A program made the position numbers and the translations under genes. A stretch of DNA of 64,000 nucleotides, from assembly GCF_000060345.1 (NCBI RefSeq), contig NC_008571.1:1054001-1118000 (forward strand), in the 5' to 3' direction. Under the pieces are notes generated by a model that was not told where the DNA came from, searched no databases, and saw only the letters and a program-made list of their open reading frames with translations. Positions 46,301 to 54,106 of this stretch are shown here, piece after piece (positions within the stretch are counted from its first letter, which is position 1; the number at the start of each line of letters is the position of its first letter). The DNA is from Christiangramia forsetii KT0803 (GTDB lineage Bacteria > Bacteroidota > Bacteroidia > Flavobacteriales > Flavobacteriaceae).

Positions 46301-46654
46301 TCCTCTGGATATCTTGAAAACAATAATGGGTCTTATAAATTTAGAACTTTTGAAAATCTATTACAAACAGCTCCTATAAGGGCCATGTTGAGTTATGATT
46401 TTAATAAAGATGGAAAAAATGAAATTTTGATAGGGGGTAATTATTTTGGAGTTACTCCGTATCATGGAACTTTTGATGGAATGGGAGGAGCTGTAATAAT
46501 TAACCCTGATAATATTCTAAATTCCTATGAAATAGGCTTAAATTTAACACAAAAGGCTGTTAAGGATTTTTCCATAATTAATATTGCTGGGAATCCTTAT
46601 TTACTAGTAACTATTAATAATGGAAAAGCCGAACTTTATAATATCAACTTTTGA
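43355..46654 (+). CDS. VCBS/FG-GAP repeat protein with ASPIC/UnbV domain, lipoprotein B
   Basis: 1099 residues. The ATG at 43355 lies inside the end of gene A (38-bp overlap) but is the only start that leaves a signal peptide (FLIQLLVTCLYGC). The body parallels gene A: VSIGDINNDGLPDIYFTGNQ, VDINGDG-like calcium loops and a UnbV block (FGIGTKAILYT, LSIIWPDQ). The two proteins are paralogues from an old tandem duplication. Both probably act at the cell surface. Confidence 0.9.
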   Translation: MKNQRFLKLVIYKLFLIQLLVTCLYGCVKKEEKFFSNPKAQLSGIDFNNQLTPNRDQNILDYLYFYNGGGVSIGDINNDGLPDIYFTGNQVKNKLYLNKGNLKFKDITDKAGVEGNSTWNTGTTMADVNGDGLLDIYVSAVVGINGFVGHNELYINNGDLTFTESAEKFGLDLENYSSQAAFFDIENDGDLDAYILNHAVHTNESYGPAEIRNKRVYESGDKLFLNENGKFRDISEEAGIYGGANSYGLGLSTADFNNDGFTDIYIGNDFHEDDYYYLNNGDGTFTEALKSNFGHVSRFSMGNDAADINNDGFVDLITLDMLPENEQVLKSSAGDDNVNLHNLRTQKLGYHPQYTRNMLQMNIAGEFFSETALMSGIAATDWSWGALFADLDQDGQQDLFISNGIPKRPNDLDYIKFTSNEQIRKKLDQSTLVDNQALDKMPSGAVTNYVFKGESEGMFKDMSGVWIENDSIISTGVAYGDLDNDGDLDIVTNNINNPVSIYVNHHNSGNFLKLNFKYKKGNNFGIGTKAILYTSEGKQFRQLYTTKSWQSSSESIIHFGFPTQAKIDSLSIIWPDQRIQTLKSVKPNSSIVLEPKNTDRILDVKNLFYSRDKTWFSPAKNDFGLTFIHKENPFNDFDVQKLIPHKMSDLGPAIEVADLNKDNLQDVIFGGSRFSPAKVYFQGKDGFNAENMVKTFRDSLMEDTDILAKDLNLDGAVDLLFTSGGGESIGSDHNLMDRLYLGKNNKEFKRDSIFPKMFSNSSVIRSADFDNDGDEDIFIGANAVNYNYGAIPESFLLINEEGKFLISDQQKIFENLGMVNDALWIDFDNDDDLDLIVVGEWMSPKFLENENSRFTDISDQKMSEELNGLWQKILPSDIDGDGDMDYLLGNWGLNSKLKASVNFPLLMYYKDFDDNGLTETLIATEKNGNYYFLYGLDELSAQLNQLIRKRFTTYKDFAGKTVNEIFEHKELENAEVLKVHTLSSGYLENNNGSYKFRTFENLLQTAPIRAMLSYDFNKDGKNEILIGGNYFGVTPYHGTFDGMGGAVIINPDNILNSYEIGLNLTQKAVKDFSIINIAGNPYLLVTINNGKAELYNINF

Positions 46655-46655
46655 G

Positions 46656-48002
46656 ATGAGAAGGATTATCTTGTTCATAACATTAATAATAACCACAATT
46701 TCCTGTAAGAAAGAGGCACAGAAAATTGTGGTTACTGAAGACGATTTCCATGCTGCGAATGAAAATTTGAGCAAAACGATGGTGCATGACATTTTTTCAC
46801 CGCCAGTTGCAAGTAGGGTTTATGCCTATTCCAATATTGCAGCATATGAGGTGATAGCTCAATTTAATCCTGAATTTAATTCTTTAACGGGACAGTTGAC
46901 CGAGTTGCACCCTACTCCAAAGCCACAATCAGAGAAAGTTAATCCAGAAATAGCTGCTCTTACCGCTTTCTATGAAATAGGAAAAAGCCTGGTGTTTTCG
47001 GAAGAAAGAATGACTACTAAAAGAGATAGTCTATTTAATTCATGGATGGAAATGGACGAAGAAACCTTCATAGTTTCGAAAGCTTATGGTATGAAAGTAG
47101 CCAAGCATATAAATAATTGGATGAAAAATGATAATTATGCTGAAACTCGTACCATGCCTAAATTTACGGTTAGAACTGATGATGAAAGCAGGTGGCAGCC
47201 AACTCCACCGTCTTATATGGATGGGATTGAGCCGCATTGGATGAAAATTAGACCATTCGTTATAGATTCTTCCAATCAATTTAAGCCGGCTCCACCTCCT
47301 GAGTTTTCTATGGAAGAGGGGAGTAGGTTTCATACTGAATTGATGGAAGTTTATAATATTCGCGAGGAGATTGCAGAAGATGAAGAAAATAGCGAGAAAA
47401 TGGCCATTGCTAAGTTCTGGGATTGCAATCCATATGTTTCTATTTTAAGAGGACATTTAATGTTTGCTACAAAGAAAATAACTCCGGGTGGGCATTGGAT
47501 AGGAATAACAAAAATTGCCTGTCAAAAATCGGGTGCAGGGTTTGATAAATCTGTTTATGCCTACGCAAAAACTTCAGTAGCTATTGCAGATGCCTTTATT
47601 AGTTGTTGGGATGAAAAATATAGAAGTAATCTGGTAAGGCCGGAAACTCTTATAAATAAATATATCGATGAAAGCTGGAGTTCAGTTTTACAAACACCTC
47701 CTTTTCCTGAATATACCAGTGGACATTCCGTGATTTCTGGTGCTGCTGCTATTGCCTTAACAGATATTTTTGGGGATAATTTTAGTTTTGAAGATGATAC
47801 TGAGGTTGATTACGGATTACCGGTAAGAAATTTCACCTCCTTTAAGGCAGCCTCCATTGAAGCCGCTAATAGTAGGCTTTATGGAGGTATTCATTATCGT
47901 GTAGCTATAGAAGTTGGGTTGGAACAAGGGCAGGAGCTTGGAGATTTTATCGTGAATAAGCTAAAAATGAGAAATTCAAAGGCTGACCTAGCTTCAAAAT
48001 AA
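46656..48002 (+). CDS. vanadium-dependent haloperoxidase / PAP2-type phosphatase, lipoprotein
   Basis: 448 residues from the ATG at 46656, which starts a short lipoprotein signal with C17. The PAP2/haloperoxidase active site is intact: K321 and R328 in KYRSNLVRPE, SGH at 355-357 (the catalytic histidine is H357), R407 in NSRLYGG and H413 in GGIHYRV. The same site serves vanadate-dependent halide oxidation or phosphate-ester hydrolysis, and sequence does not decide between them. It starts one base after the VCBS B stop. In marine Bacteroidetes similar proteins accompany SusCD/VCBS genes. Confidence 0.9.
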   Translation: MRRIILFITLIITTISCKKEAQKIVVTEDDFHAANENLSKTMVHDIFSPPVASRVYAYSNIAAYEVIAQFNPEFNSLTGQLTELHPTPKPQSEKVNPEIAALTAFYEIGKSLVFSEERMTTKRDSLFNSWMEMDEETFIVSKAYGMKVAKHINNWMKNDNYAETRTMPKFTVRTDDESRWQPTPPSYMDGIEPHWMKIRPFVIDSSNQFKPAPPPEFSMEEGSRFHTELMEVYNIREEIAEDEENSEKMAIAKFWDCNPYVSILRGHLMFATKKITPGGHWIGITKIACQKSGAGFDKSVYAYAKTSVAIADAFISCWDEKYRSNLVRPETLINKYIDESWSSVLQTPPFPEYTSGHSVISGAAAIALTDIFGDNFSFEDDTEVDYGLPVRNFTSFKAASIEAANSRLYGGIHYRVAIEVGLEQGQELGDFIVNKLKMRNSKADLASK

Positions 48003-48005
48003 TTT

Positions 48006-48926
48006 ATGAAGAGAATTTTATTATTTTCCCTGCTGTTTCTAGTTTCAGTATTAATCTGGTATTTATTTATCAAGAAGTATGACTATGAATTCCAGATGGA
48101 ATCTCGGTACGGACCCGGAGTTGCATTCTATGAAATTTCAGATTGGAGGAACTTTAGTCCAAAATCAAAAAATAAAGATATTATTATTACCAAAAGCACA
48201 CCATTTGAGAGCATAACTCAAAAGCTAATGTCTGATAATTCAGATGTTTTGGAAATGTATTGGGAGTTTAATAGAAAAAATGATTCCGTCACAACTATAA
48301 GTCTTAGTGTTGGAACTTCGATAAATGAATTGGCAAATAGATGGGCAATTGTAAATCCCTTTAGAACGAGTGTTTATATAGATTCTTTAAAGCAAAGAGT
48401 GTTAGAGTTTAAGAAAAGGCTGAATGATGTACAACAAACATACAAGGTTTCTTTAGATTCCAAGATTACCAGTTCTCCAGAGATGAACTGCATTTGTCAT
48501 TCTTCAAGCAATATCCCTATAGATTCTAAAGCTAGTGAAATGCTGGGAACTATTGGTTACTTGGAGAATTATGTATTAGAAAGAGATCTTGAATTAACGG
48601 GACCACCTTTTATTAAAATTACAAGTTGGAATAAAGTTGAAAATGTAATAGCCTTTGATTTTTGTTTTCCTGTTAACCTGGCGCAAGATATCAAGCCAAC
48701 ATTAGAAGTTAGTTTTAGAGAATTCAAATCATCTTCAGCTTTAAAGGCGATATTTAATGGGAATTATAGGCTTTCTCATCTCGCATGGTATGATCTTTTG
48801 GATAAAGCCACAGAGAGCGGATTGAATACAAATTCATTACCTCTGGAAATTTTTTATAACAATCCTAAAGTTGAAGCCAATTCTGAAAGCTGGAAGGCAG
48901 AAATTTATCTTCCGGTGATGGAATGA
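48006..48926 (+). CDS. membrane-anchored protein with GyrI-like effector-binding domain
   Basis: 306 residues. An N-terminal anchor (FSLLFLVSVLIWYLFI) is followed by an SRPBCC-like half (residues 25-165) and a C-terminal GyrI-like half (LTGPPFIKITSWNKVENVI; YRLSHLAWYDLLDKATESG; LEIFYNNP). GyrI-like domains bind small molecules or proteins. The anchor places the domains outside the cytosol or facing the periplasm, which is unusual for a GyrI domain. It starts 3 bp after the haloperoxidase gene and is the end of the operon. Confidence 0.75.
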   Translation: MKRILLFSLLFLVSVLIWYLFIKKYDYEFQMESRYGPGVAFYEISDWRNFSPKSKNKDIIITKSTPFESITQKLMSDNSDVLEMYWEFNRKNDSVTTISLSVGTSINELANRWAIVNPFRTSVYIDSLKQRVLEFKKRLNDVQQTYKVSLDSKITSSPEMNCICHSSSNIPIDSKASEMLGTIGYLENYVLERDLELTGPPFIKITSWNKVENVIAFDFCFPVNLAQDIKPTLEVSFREFKSSSALKAIFNGNYRLSHLAWYDLLDKATESGLNTNSLPLEIFYNNPKVEANSESWKAEIYLPVME

Positions 48927-48933
48927 ATTGGAA

Positions 48934-49806
48934 TCATGGAATTGCTACTCTTAGCTTTTCTGGAAGCATTTTAATTTCGATGTGAGTTTCCTTACCTATA
49001 TATTCACCGTCAATCTGAAAAGATACTGGTTTTATACAGGTAATCTTCGCCTCACTGGTCGGGATTATTTCTACAAAATCTGAATCTAGATCAGTTTCAT
49101 TACGTAAAGTTTTTAAGATATCTATTAAGTCTAATTTTTTAAAAACCAGAATCTCAAACACCCCATCATTAGGTTTACCCTGAGGATTTACATTTGCTCC
49201 GGTTCCATATTTGTTGGCATTGGCAAAACCAAGAAGTACAGCCTTGGCTTCCATTCTTGTTTCTTGTATTTCAATTTGAAAATTAAATGGATATTCACTC
49301 TGCATAAGTGTTGGAATAGACTGGATAAGGTATCCAAGCTTTCCTCTAATCGAAGAATTCTCGTAATTTTTAATAAGTTCAGCATTTATTCCAAGATCAC
49401 TAATATGAAGGCAAATAATACCATTGAGACATAGAATGTCCAAATCAATATAATTAACTCCCAGTGCTACTTCCAATTGTTCTGTAAGAATTTCCGGGAG
49501 GTTTAAATTTTCAGCTAATCCGTTTGCAGATCCTGCTGCTATAATCCCCAGAGTTAGTTCTAATTTTTTAATTACTTCAGCAACAAGGTTTATCGTGCCA
49601 TCCCCACCGGCAACAATAACACGATCTATATTTTTAGTTTTAATTTTAGATAAAATTTTCTCCTTGTCATTTTTTCCTGAAGTAGTAAAAAGATGGAAAT
49701 TGATGTTTTCATCTTCAAGTCTTTTCTGGACGGTGGAAATGATCTTTGTTTTGTTTGTTTGTCCCGATACAGGATTTACAACCAATAAAACTTCCTTAAA
49801 ATTCAT
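48934..49806 (-). CDS. diacylglycerol kinase family lipid kinase
   Basis: 290 residues. The DAGK catalytic glycine motif is VAGGDGTINLVAEVI near residue 65, preceded by the NPVSG motif at the N-terminus. The second half gives a beta-rich domain with FANANKYGTGANVNP and the C-terminal SFQIDGEYIG. Such YegS/BmrU-like enzymes phosphorylate diacylglycerol or other lipid alcohols. It is convergent with the GyrI gene (7-bp gap) and divergent from the App1-type phosphatase, which may do the reverse reaction. Confidence 0.88.
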   Translation of the reverse strand: MNFKEVLLVVNPVSGQTNKTKIISTVQKRLEDENINFHLFTTSGKNDKEKILSKIKTKNIDRVIVAGGDGTINLVAEVIKKLELTLGIIAAGSANGLAENLNLPEILTEQLEVALGVNYIDLDILCLNGIICLHISDLGINAELIKNYENSSIRGKLGYLIQSIPTLMQSEYPFNFQIEIQETRMEAKAVLLGFANANKYGTGANVNPQGKPNDGVFEILVFKKLDLIDILKTLRNETDLDSDFVEIIPTSEAKITCIKPVSFQIDGEYIGKETHIEIKMLPEKLRVAIP

Positions 49807-49877
49807 GGGGTAGCCTTTATGATACGCATAAAAATAACTATTTTGGAATAAAGGAATTTTAAAAAAAGGCCAATATT

Positions 49878-50843
49878 TTGAAGTTAGACCTCAAGTTATA
49901 TCGGGGATACGTTAATGACGAAGAACTAATAGTTTTTGGCCATTTATTTGAATCCTGGGCACCAGATAAATATAGTATTGAAAAGAGGGGAATTAAGCAT
50001 GCTTATGCCATCCTGCATAAATTTCGAATAAAGCCTTTAGAGAACTTTGAGGTCCGTTTAAAATTTAAAAACCTTGATATTACTACAAAAACTCAGGAGG
50101 ACGGGTATTTTAGGTTTACCGTACCTTTCAAAGAAAATTTAGAACCGGGTTGGCATCAATATGAAATTAGCTGTAAAATGTACGATTTTGGGATGGTTGA
50201 ACTCGGTGAGCTCCTAAAACCATTTCCGGGGAAACTCGGAATTATTTCAGATATAGATGATACTTTTCTGATTTCCCATAGTAATAGCTTCTTTAAGAAG
50301 TTGTATGTAATGCTTTCCAAAAACATTAATAAAAGAAAGATCTTCGATGATGTTGTTAAGCATTATAAGAGATTAAGCAGGGCTGGACAGGATACTGAAC
50401 ACGCATCTAATTCATTTTTTTATGTTTCCAGCAGTGAGTGGAATTTATATGATTTTATCGCTGAGTTCTCTGAAATTCATGAACTCCCTAAAGCAGTGAT
50501 TAAACTTAAGAAGATAAAAACAGGCTTACGGGATTTTGTAAAATCGGGTAGGGGAAACCATGACCATAAATTTATAAAGATTAAGGATATTATTTCGTTT
50601 TATCCAAATCTTGAATATGTGCTTTTGGGAGATGATTCACAGCATGATCCTTATTTATATGAAAGAATTTGCAAGACCTTTCCAAAGAATATCAAAGCAG
50701 TTTATATACGCCAAACTACAGGTAAGCAAAATAAAAAAGTACAAAAGCTTATGGCTAATCTGGAGAGTATGAATGTGAGCACCTGTTATTTTCGAGACAG
50801 TGAAAAAGCCATTCATCACTCAGAAAGAGAAAATATTATCTAA
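49878..50843 (+). CDS. App1-type phosphatidate phosphatase domain protein (DUF2183)
   Basis: 321 residues, starting at a TTG (49878); no ATG is near. The N-terminal 110 residues are a beta-sandwich. The HAD-like catalytic motif DIDDT follows at D125-T129, inside GIISDIDDTFLIS, and a later acidic motif is VLLGDDSQHDPYLYE. Yeast App1 with this motif is a phosphatidate phosphatase. The product diacylglycerol is the substrate of the kinase encoded divergently. No signal peptide is apparent. Confidence 0.82.
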   Translation: MKLDLKLYRGYVNDEELIVFGHLFESWAPDKYSIEKRGIKHAYAILHKFRIKPLENFEVRLKFKNLDITTKTQEDGYFRFTVPFKENLEPGWHQYEISCKMYDFGMVELGELLKPFPGKLGIISDIDDTFLISHSNSFFKKLYVMLSKNINKRKIFDDVVKHYKRLSRAGQDTEHASNSFFYVSSSEWNLYDFIAEFSEIHELPKAVIKLKKIKTGLRDFVKSGRGNHDHKFIKIKDIISFYPNLEYVLLGDDSQHDPYLYERICKTFPKNIKAVYIRQTTGKQNKKVQKLMANLESMNVSTCYFRDSEKAIHHSERENII

Positions 50844-50860
50844 TTTATACCTATAAATAA

Positions 50861-50923
50861 GGGTCAGACTTAAAAAAATCCAACCCCTGTTATTTAAAGT
50901 TTACACACTTTGCGGGATAGTGT
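50861..50923 (+). mobile_element. orphan right end of an IS256-family element
   Basis: These 63 bp align with the right end of the IS at 17525-17587: the last transposase codons (GGGTCAGACTT), CCAACCCCTGTTATTTAAA and the terminal repeat ending CGGGATAGTGT. There are a few substitutions and one indel. No left end or transposase body is present. The gap between the two convergent genes is only 87 bp, so the relic fills most of it. Confidence 0.85.
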
Positions 50924-50930
50924 TTTAGAA

Positions 50931-51851
50931 CTACCGTCGATTACGTTCCTGAAATTCACTTCGATTATAAAACTCTGACTCTCTTTTCTCCCGTCGTTCA
51001 TGATCTGAGTCATCTAAATTTTCAAGATTTCTGTCCTGATGTGTCCAACTATCATCCTCGTCAATAGATCGTTCAGGGTGTAGACCCTGATGCTTATCAT
51101 TATAATCTAATGCTCTATTATGGTCGTCTATTGGTCTCTTTCTGTCGTTAGAGGTTGCTCGAAGCTGCTCTTTTTCCTGCCTAATTTTCTCTTCATCATT
51201 TCTTACAAAGTCCTGGTCTCTTCTGGATTTCTCGTTATCTCTATTAACTAAGTCATCATTTCTTTTAAAATTATCGCCTGAGTCTTTGTCAATATCTTTG
51301 TTTCGATAATGATTGTCTACAACACTTTCAGATTGTTTAGCATGTATATTTTCATCATCGTAAGCAGCCCTTGTTCTTTCAACTTCATTATCTTTGCGAA
51401 TGTCTTTTCGGTTTCTATTATACGATCCCAGGACGTGATTTTCATAGTTTCTGTTAATATCTGTACCAGATCTGTATCTTTTAGTTTCGGCAAAAGTCTG
51501 GTAGTTTATACTGTCAGTATAAACAAATTTATCTTCTGCATGAATATCTATTAAACCAATGGGTATTATAATATGATTTTCCCCCTCTTTATTTATGAAT
51601 TCTTTGAATTCTGTTTTAGAATCTGGAGAATAAGGATCATGGTTAACATCAATAATACTCTGGTCCACTTCTACATCTACATAAACCACTTTTTTCAGAT
51701 CTTTATTTATCAGTAAATTGTCTACTGTTCCCACCACGGTATGATCCAGATCTTTAAGTTTCCATCCTCTAATATCGTGATCGTGATTGTCTACTTTATA
51801 ATCCTTTAATTCACTCAAATAATACAAATGTTTTTTCTTTTCTTTCATCAT
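50931..51851 (-). CDS. PRC-barrel-domain protein with long charged disordered tail
   Basis: 306 residues. Residues 10-120 look like a PRC-barrel (LSELKDYKVDNHDHDIRGWK, GTVDNLLINKDLKKVVYVDV, IIIPIGLIDIH). From about 130 the chain is low-complexity, rich in Asp, Arg, Asn, Glu, Lys and His with very few hydrophobic residues, and so intrinsically disordered. This resembles hydrophilin/desiccation-type proteins; the function is inference. It lies 12 bp after a small membrane protein gene and near the trehalose genes. Confidence 0.75.
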   Translation of the reverse strand: MMKEKKKHLYYLSELKDYKVDNHDHDIRGWKLKDLDHTVVGTVDNLLINKDLKKVVYVDVEVDQSIIDVNHDPYSPDSKTEFKEFINKEGENHIIIPIGLIDIHAEDKFVYTDSINYQTFAETKRYRSGTDINRNYENHVLGSYNRNRKDIRKDNEVERTRAAYDDENIHAKQSESVVDNHYRNKDIDKDSGDNFKRNDDLVNRDNEKSRRDQDFVRNDEEKIRQEKEQLRATSNDRKRPIDDHNRALDYNDKHQGLHPERSIDEDDSWTHQDRNLENLDDSDHERREKRESEFYNRSEFQERNRR

Positions 51852-51863
51852 TCTGATTTTTAG

Positions 51864-52064
51864 TTAGCTAATCATTTCAAAGTTATCATGGAAAGGAAGT
51901 GTTGAAATATTTGTCACTTCTTCCATATCATCATTTTCAAAATTTTCTGAATCGTCACTTTCTAAACTTCCGTAGAAATAAAGGAAAGCTAGAATTGCCA
52001 ATATTATTATTACTAATATCCAGGGCCAAACCGGTTTCTTTTTTCTGATCTTAATTTCTGCCAT
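51864..52064 (-). CDS. small single-pass membrane protein, 66 aa
   Basis: A basic N-terminus (MAEIKIRKKKPVWPW), one strong membrane helix (ILVIIILAILAFLYFYG) and an acidic tail (SDDSENFENDDMEEVTN). The family is not recognised. It is co-transcribed with the PRC-barrel gene, with a 12-bp gap, and may anchor or accompany it. Confidence 0.7.
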   Translation of the reverse strand: MAEIKIRKKKPVWPWILVIIILAILAFLYFYGSLESDDSENFENDDMEEVTNISTLPFHDNFEMIS

Positions 52065-52178
52065 AATTGATTTTTTAGTCTCATCTAAATTAACATATTG
52101 GCTTGCTAAATTTGATTAAGGTTTGTGTAAAGTATTGTTAATTAGGTTGCTGTTGAGCTATTAGGAATAAAGCATAAA

Positions 52179-52208
52179 AAAAGCCGAATAACTTAATATT
52201 CGGCTTTT
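52179..52208 (-). terminator. terminator of the M28 peptidase gene
   Basis: AAAAGCCGAATA and TATTCGGCTTTT, a 12-bp perfect stem with a 6-nt loop, 20 bp after the stop of the peptidase gene on the leftward strand. Confidence 0.85.
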
Positions 52209-52228
52209 CTAATTAAGAATAGAATTTT

Positions 52229-53584
52229 TTATCTAAATGTTCCTGATGGAAAAACCACCATACTTTCGTGCCCATTTTTTCCAACCGCAACCACTCCGAA
52301 TAAATAGTTGTCTATAACTATTCCGTCTAAAGTAAATTCTGTAACGTCACCTACAAATCTTGAATACTGCCATTGTGGAGCTGTGGTATCTCTCCAGTAT
52401 ATTTTATAACCAACAATGTTCCCTTCAACAGCTTCCCATCTTAGTTTTGTGTTTGGTTCTACAATTCCGCCAATTTCAACTTTATTCGGAGCCGGTGGAG
52501 CCCAGGCAAGACTTGCCAGGTTAATTGCATTCACTGCAGTAAGTTTTTTGGCATATTTAAAGTTAACACCTTCAACTACATCTCCATACTCAATTCCATC
52601 TTCAGTTCGAATATCCTGGTGCTGACGATTGTAATTTTCATGAGCTTCCATAATTCTTACTCCTGCAAATCCCATATCATTAAATGGTCTATGGTGCCCG
52701 CCACGTCCAAACCTGTCTAAACGGTAGATCATCATTGGGTTCATTTCAGGCATATAAGTTTCTACATTCCCATGAATATATCTTGCAAGTTGTCTTGAAA
52801 TTCCGTCAACTTCGCCACCATAAAAACGTCTCATTCTTCTTTCCTGTTCAGTTTCGGTAGGAGGGACTGGTTCTGAAAATATTCTGAAACTTCTATTATC
52901 TATCACTCCATCTACCCCTTCAATATTCCCGATCATATCATTGTTTAAAATTCCAATGACCTCCCAGTTGTTCTTTTTCGCATATTCCGCAAGGCCTTTA
53001 CCACCGAACAAGCCTTGTTCCTCACCAGAAAGTCCGACATAAATGATGCTACTTTCAAAATCGTACTTAGAAAGAACACGTGCAGCTTCCATAGTTCCGG
53101 CCATTCCGCTTGCGTTATCATTAGCACCGGGAGCGTCTGTAGTAAAGTCCATCGTATTGCTTGCACGGGAGTCTATATCACCACTCATTATAACATACCT
53201 GTTTGGATATTTAGTTCCTTTTTGAATGGCAAGTACATTAACCACCCAGGCTTCCTTTGGGATACGTTCGCCATCTTCAGGAGTAACATAGTCTTTTTGA
53301 TAAAAGACATCCAGACAGTTATCACAATTTGCAGATATAGATTCAAATTCAGATTTTATCCATCTTCTCGCAGCGCCTATACCTCTAGTTTCAGAAACGG
53401 TGTCACTAAATGTATTTCTAGTCCCAAAACCAGCCAGTTTTCTAATATCATGTTCAATACTGTCGGCCGAAACACTTTCTATTATTTCATAGAGTCGCTG
53501 ATCGGTATCCTGAGCATTTGAAATTTGTGATATTAAGACGAAACTCAATAATGAAAGAAATTCAATAGGTCTTATTATTTTCAT
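52229..53584 (-). CDS. secreted M28 family aminopeptidase with C-terminal FN3-like domain
   Basis: 451 residues. A signal peptide (ending near SNAQD) precedes an N-terminal segment, then the M28 core with the zinc-site pieces ANDNASGMAGTM, GLSGEEQGLFGGKG (catalytic Glu) and LNNDMIGN. The C-terminal 95 residues form a fibronectin-type III-like module (RWEAVEGNIVGYKIYWRDTT). It would release N-terminal residues from peptides in the periplasm or outside the cell. It is monocistronic. Confidence 0.9.
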   Translation of the reverse strand: MKIIRPIEFLSLLSFVLISQISNAQDTDQRLYEIIESVSADSIEHDIRKLAGFGTRNTFSDTVSETRGIGAARRWIKSEFESISANCDNCLDVFYQKDYVTPEDGERIPKEAWVVNVLAIQKGTKYPNRYVIMSGDIDSRASNTMDFTTDAPGANDNASGMAGTMEAARVLSKYDFESSIIYVGLSGEEQGLFGGKGLAEYAKKNNWEVIGILNNDMIGNIEGVDGVIDNRSFRIFSEPVPPTETEQERRMRRFYGGEVDGISRQLARYIHGNVETYMPEMNPMMIYRLDRFGRGGHHRPFNDMGFAGVRIMEAHENYNRQHQDIRTEDGIEYGDVVEGVNFKYAKKLTAVNAINLASLAWAPPAPNKVEIGGIVEPNTKLRWEAVEGNIVGYKIYWRDTTAPQWQYSRFVGDVTEFTLDGIVIDNYLFGVVAVGKNGHESMVVFPSGTFR

Positions 53585-53638
53585 AGTATTTCTATTTTTG
53601 GTCCCTAAAATACAGAAGTTCCAGAGATATTAAAAAAT

Positions 53639-53664
53639 AAAGCCCCGGGAAATCCCGAGGCTTT
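53639..53664 (-). terminator. terminator of the YtxH gene
   Basis: AAAGCC-C-CGGG pairs with CCCG-A-GGCTTT around a 4-nt loop, 23 bp after the YtxH stop. One internal mismatch. The A-run on its left gives a T tract on the leftward strand. Confidence 0.7.
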
Positions 53665-53687
53665 AATAATAATCAATTTTCTATAAA

Positions 53688-53972
53688 TTAACTTGCCACA
53701 TTGTGCATCTCTGCTTTGGCTTTATTAATTTTTTCTTCAGATTTAGAACTGGCTAAATTAGCTTTGGTTTTAGCTTTTAAAGCTTCTACCTTATGGTTTA
53801 CAGAATCTGTAAAGTCATTAATGCTTTTATTAGCTCCTTTGATATAATCATCTCCCTTATCGGTGATAGCCTTACGAGTATCCTTTCCTTTCTTAGGTGC
53901 ATATAAAAGTCCTACTACAGCTCCCGCTACAGCTCCGGAAACTAATCCTAATAACAATTTTCCTGATTTCAT
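53688..53972 (-). CDS. YtxH family general-stress-type protein
   Basis: 94 residues from the ATG at 53972; an upstream in-frame ATG at 54008 would add 12 residues ahead of the usual family start. The glycine/alanine-rich helix KLLLGLVSGAVAGAVVGLLY and the APKKG motif are diagnostic of YtxH, followed by a charged helix (TDSVNHKVEALKAKTKAN). YtxH proteins are often general stress proteins tied to the membrane. The gene lies between the trehalose enzyme and a peptidase. Confidence 0.85.
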   Translation of the reverse strand: MKSGKLLLGLVSGAVAGAVVGLLYAPKKGKDTRKAITDKGDDYIKGANKSINDFTDSVNHKVEALKAKTKANLASSKSEEKINKAKAEMHNVAS

Positions 53973-54106
53973 AGTATTTGGTTTTAAATTGGTTCGATTT
54001 AAATTCATGCGTAAAATTAAGCAGAAATTGCACCTAAGCCATCTTGTTCTAGTTAATGTATTTTTAAACTTTTATAAGAATTCCCAAATTATTTAACAAT
54101 GAAATA

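Noticed and set aside
53015-53521. 168-codon plus-strand frame inside the M28 peptidase gene
   Set aside because: It is an antisense shadow of a clear peptidase with intact zinc motifs; the residue pattern is not protein-like and no start signal is present.
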